Below are positions 62,013 to 64,000 of a DNA stretch of 64,000 bases, piece after piece. Location: the NCBI RefSeq assembly GCF_004353845.1, contig NZ_CP037864.1, positions 3,100,001 through 3,164,000 of the forward strand, read 5' to 3'. The DNA comes from Citrobacter arsenatis. Its GTDB lineage: Bacteria; Pseudomonadota; Gammaproteobacteria; Enterobacterales; Enterobacteriaceae. Numbering within the stretch: position 1 is the first letter of the stretch; every line of letters begins with the position of its first letter. The position numbers and the translations under genes are program-made. The notes under the pieces are model-generated. The model was given only the letters and a program-made list of their open reading frames with translations, was not told where the DNA came from and did not search any database.

Positions 62013-63223
62013 TTACTTTACCCCAACTGATTACCACCGACACCGACGTAGCCGCAGGTCTTCAGTCAGGCAAAGCGGTAGATTCACCCGAGGATTTTTT
62101 AGCGCTGCTGGCTGGCGCATTAGGCGCAGGCGACGCACAGGGTAAAGACGCCCCGCTGTCGCTTGCCGACTTGCAGGCGGCCGGAAGCAAACTGCAAAAA
62201 GGGTTGCTGCAAAAAAATGGCGATCCAGGCCCGACGCTCAAGTTATCCGAACTGCTGGCGCAAAAAGAGGTACAAACCGATGCATCTCTTGCCGACATGA
62301 CAGACGCTCAGCAATTGTTGTCAGCCCTCACGCCCTCCTTGAAAGCTAATGCCCTGACAACACTGGGTAAAGTCGCTCAGCAGGATGAAAAAACCACCAC
62401 GCTCAGCGATGACGATCTCGCCAACCTGAGCGCGTTGTTCGCCATGTTGCCAGGACAACCGCTGGCTACGCCTGCCGTCGACAGCGCGCCAGCCCCCGTT
62501 GATGCCGCGCTTTCGGCGTTGTCACGAGGCACGGCACACGGCGCTATCGCTGATAACGCGGGCGAACTGCTGCCCGGTGATGCCAAAAAAGGCAAAGCGG
62601 ACATTGCCACTCCTGGCAACAGTCTGGATCAGACAAGCAATCCGACGCTAACCCCGCTGACGGCAGCGGCGGCGACCAGAGCAGAAATTGACAGCGCCCC
62701 TTCGCCGACCAGCATTGGCGTGACGGCGGCTCCGTTAAGTGCTCCGCAGCCCCATGCTCAGCCGTTACCAGCTGCCGCACCGGTGCTCAGTGCGCCACTG
62801 GGCAGCCACGAATGGCAGCAATCACTCAGCCAGCACGTGACGCTGTTCACGCGCCAGGGTCAGCAGAGCGCTGAACTGCGCCTGCATCCGCAGGATCTCG
62901 GCCAGGTACATATTTCCCTCAAGCTGGATGACAACCTTGCTCAGCTGCAAATGGTATCACCGCACAGTCACGTGCGCGCCGCGCTGGAAGCCGCGTTACC
63001 GATGCTGCGTACGCAGTTGGCTGAAAGTGGGATCCAGTTGGGACAAAGCAACATCAGCAGTGAGAGCTTTGCCGGACAACAGCAGTCTTCCGGGCAGCAA
63101 CAGCAGGCGGGACGCGCTTCGGGACAAGACATTTTTGCCGCTGAAGAGGACGCCATACTGCCAACCCCAGCCTCCCTGCAGGCCGCAGCACGCGGCGATG
63201 GAGCTGTAGACATCTTCGCCTAA
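62009..63223 (+). CDS. fliK: Flagellar hook-length control protein FliK
   Basis: FliK measures hook length and switches export specificity. The 404-residue product has an Ala/Pro-rich N-terminal ruler and a compact C-terminal domain (LFTRQGQQSAELRLHPQDLGQVHISLKLDD), with a Gln-rich tail, as in E. coli FliK. The stop precedes a long hairpin. Confidence 0.95.
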   Translation: MITLPQLITTDTDVAAGLQSGKAVDSPEDFLALLAGALGAGDAQGKDAPLSLADLQAAGSKLQKGLLQKNGDPGPTLKLSELLAQKEVQTDASLADMTDAQQLLSALTPSLKANALTTLGKVAQQDEKTTTLSDDDLANLSALFAMLPGQPLATPAVDSAPAPVDAALSALSRGTAHGAIADNAGELLPGDAKKGKADIATPGNSLDQTSNPTLTPLTAAAATRAEIDSAPSPTSIGVTAAPLSAPQPHAQPLPAAAPVLSAPLGSHEWQQSLSQHVTLFTRQGQQSAELRLHPQDLGQVHISLKLDDNLAQLQMVSPHSHVRAALEAALPMLRTQLAESGIQLGQSNISSESFAGQQQSSGQQQQAGRASGQDIFAAEEDAILPTPASLQAAARGDGAVDIFA

Positions 63224-63237
63224 CGCCAGAGGTAGCA

Positions 63238-63290
63238 TGATTATCCGCGTCTTTTCCACGCTTTGTCGTGGACAGGACACGGGATAATCA
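63238..63290. repeat. Long imperfect inverted repeat between fliK and fliL
   Basis: Arms TGATTATCC (63238-63246) and GGATAATCA (63282-63290) pair, as do TCCACG (63255-63260) and CGTGGA (63267-63272), giving a hairpin of about 53 bases in the 104-base gap. It could be an mRNA processing or attenuating structure within the operon. It has no U tract. Confidence 0.7.
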
Positions 63291-63327
63291 GCCCATAAGC
63301 TGTACCGAAACAGGAAGCCCGTATCTG

Positions 63328-63795
63328 ATGACTGACTCCGCGATTAACAAAAAAAGTAAACGCGCTATTTGGATCCCTCTGCTGGTATTAATTACCCTCG
63401 CCGCCTGCGCAACTGCGGGATATAGCTACTGGCGCATGCAGCAGCAGCCGTCCGCCAGCGTCAAAGCGGAACCGGCTCCACCGCCTGCCCCGGTGTTCTT
63501 TGCGCTGGATACCTTTACCGTCAATCTGGGTGATGCGGACCGTGTACTGTATATCGGTATCACGCTGCGCATGAAAGATGAGGCGACGCGTTCACGTCTT
63601 AACGAATATCTGCCAGAAGTACGCAGTCGCTTGCTGCTGCTGTTCTCTCGTCAAAACGCGGCCACGCTTGCCACTGAAGAAGGTAAGCAACAGCTCATTG
63701 CCGCCATCAAAGAGACGCTCGCGACTCCGCTCGTTGTTGGGCAACCCAAACAGGTTGTCACCGACGTTCTTTATACAGCTTTTATTCTGCGGTAA
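63328..63795 (+). CDS. fliL: Flagellar basal body-associated protein FliL
   Basis: FliL is a single-pass inner-membrane protein that supports stator function. The start at 63328 (MTDSAINKKSKRAIW) gives 155 residues, one more than E. coli. The membrane helix is at about 16-36, followed by the periplasmic stomatin-like domain (FFALDTFTVNLGDADRVLYI). It lies downstream of a long hairpin. Confidence 0.96.
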   Translation: MTDSAINKKSKRAIWIPLLVLITLAACATAGYSYWRMQQQPSASVKAEPAPPPAPVFFALDTFTVNLGDADRVLYIGITLRMKDEATRSRLNEYLPEVRSRLLLLFSRQNAATLATEEGKQQLIAAIKETLATPLVVGQPKQVVTDVLYTAFILR

Positions 63796-63799
63796 AGAC

Positions 63800-64000
63800 A
63801 TGGGCGACAGTATTCTTTCTCAGGCTGAAATCGACGCATTGCTTAACGGCGATAGCGAAACTAAAGACGAACCCATTTCCGGTATCGCAAAAGAAAGCGA
63901 TATTCGTCCTTACGATCCCAACACCCAGCGCCGCGTAGTACGTGAGCGTTTACAGGCACTGGAGATCATTAACGAACGCTTCGCGCGCCAGTTCCGTATG
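63800..64000 (+). CDS. fliM: Flagellar motor switch protein FliM, N-terminal part (cut by window edge)
   Basis: FliM is the middle part of the C-ring and the receptor for CheY-P. The 67 codons present begin MGDSILSQAEIDALLNGD, the N-terminal CheY-binding peptide, and the frame is open to the edge. It starts 4 bases after fliL. Confidence 0.96.
   Translation, partial: MGDSILSQAEIDALLNGDSETKDEPISGIAKESDIRPYDPNTQRRVVRERLQALEIINERFARQFRM

Overview
The window is chromosomal DNA of an enterobacterium of the Citrobacter type. Gene order follows the Escherichia coli K-12 flagellar regions II and III almost gene for gene: cheR-tap-tar, cheW-cheA-motB-motA, flhC-flhD, uspC, otsA-otsB, araH-araG-araF, ftnB, yecJ, yecR, ftnA, yecH, tyrP, yecA, leuZ-cysT-glyW, pgsA, uvrC, uvrY, yecF, sdiA, tcyN-tcyL-dcyD-tcyJ, fliZ-fliA, fliC, fliD-fliS-fliT, amyA, yedD, yedE-yedF, fliE, fliF through fliM. 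The proteins are close to the E. coli ones but not identical. The presence of tap and araFGH (not expected in Salmonella) and of several extra genes points to Citrobacter. The genus is an inference from remembered sequences, not a database result.

Layout. 1-10.9 kb holds chemotaxis and motor genes on the minus strand, split by a plus-strand dicarboxylate/amino acid symporter gene between tar and cheW. The master regulator flhDC ends this block. A sigma-28 promoter inside flhC, followed by the flhC terminator, looks like the MotR small RNA. 11-19 kb holds stress and sugar genes: uspC, trehalose synthesis otsBA, high-affinity arabinose uptake araFGH and a DJ-1/PfpI protein. 19-26.4 kb holds two ferritins, yecJ/yecR/yecH, tyrP, yecA and an extra MFS pump plus an RpiB/LacA-like enzyme.

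26.6-38.4 kb is an accessory block that E. coli lacks between yecA and leuZ. It is bounded by two nearly identical 20-bp terminator palindromes. It has three parts. (a) A minus-strand Tat-exported transglutaminase-like protein is translationally coupled to MerT-like and MerP-like proteins. (b) A minus-strand pair encodes an SRPBCC protein and a LolA-like exported protein. (c) A tight plus-strand operon encodes a four-helix membrane protein, a DyP-type heme peroxidase and a cytochrome P450, followed by a cysteine-rich secreted protein and a large phospholipase A2-like lipoprotein. In part (c) the membrane protein appears to carry two halves resembling the DyP N-terminal fold, and the P450 lacks the usual oxygen-activating I-helix residues. 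This is the best candidate in the window for an undescribed system.

38.4-64 kb returns to the conserved backbone: three tRNAs, pgsA, the uvrY-uvrC operon, sdiA, cystine/cysteine uptake, then the flagellar regulators, filament, filament cap, chaperones, export ATPase, basal body and switch genes. Four clear sigma-28 promoters (tar, flhC/motA, fliC, fliD) and one weaker one (fliA) tie these blocks together. The cheR and fliM genes are cut by the window ends.
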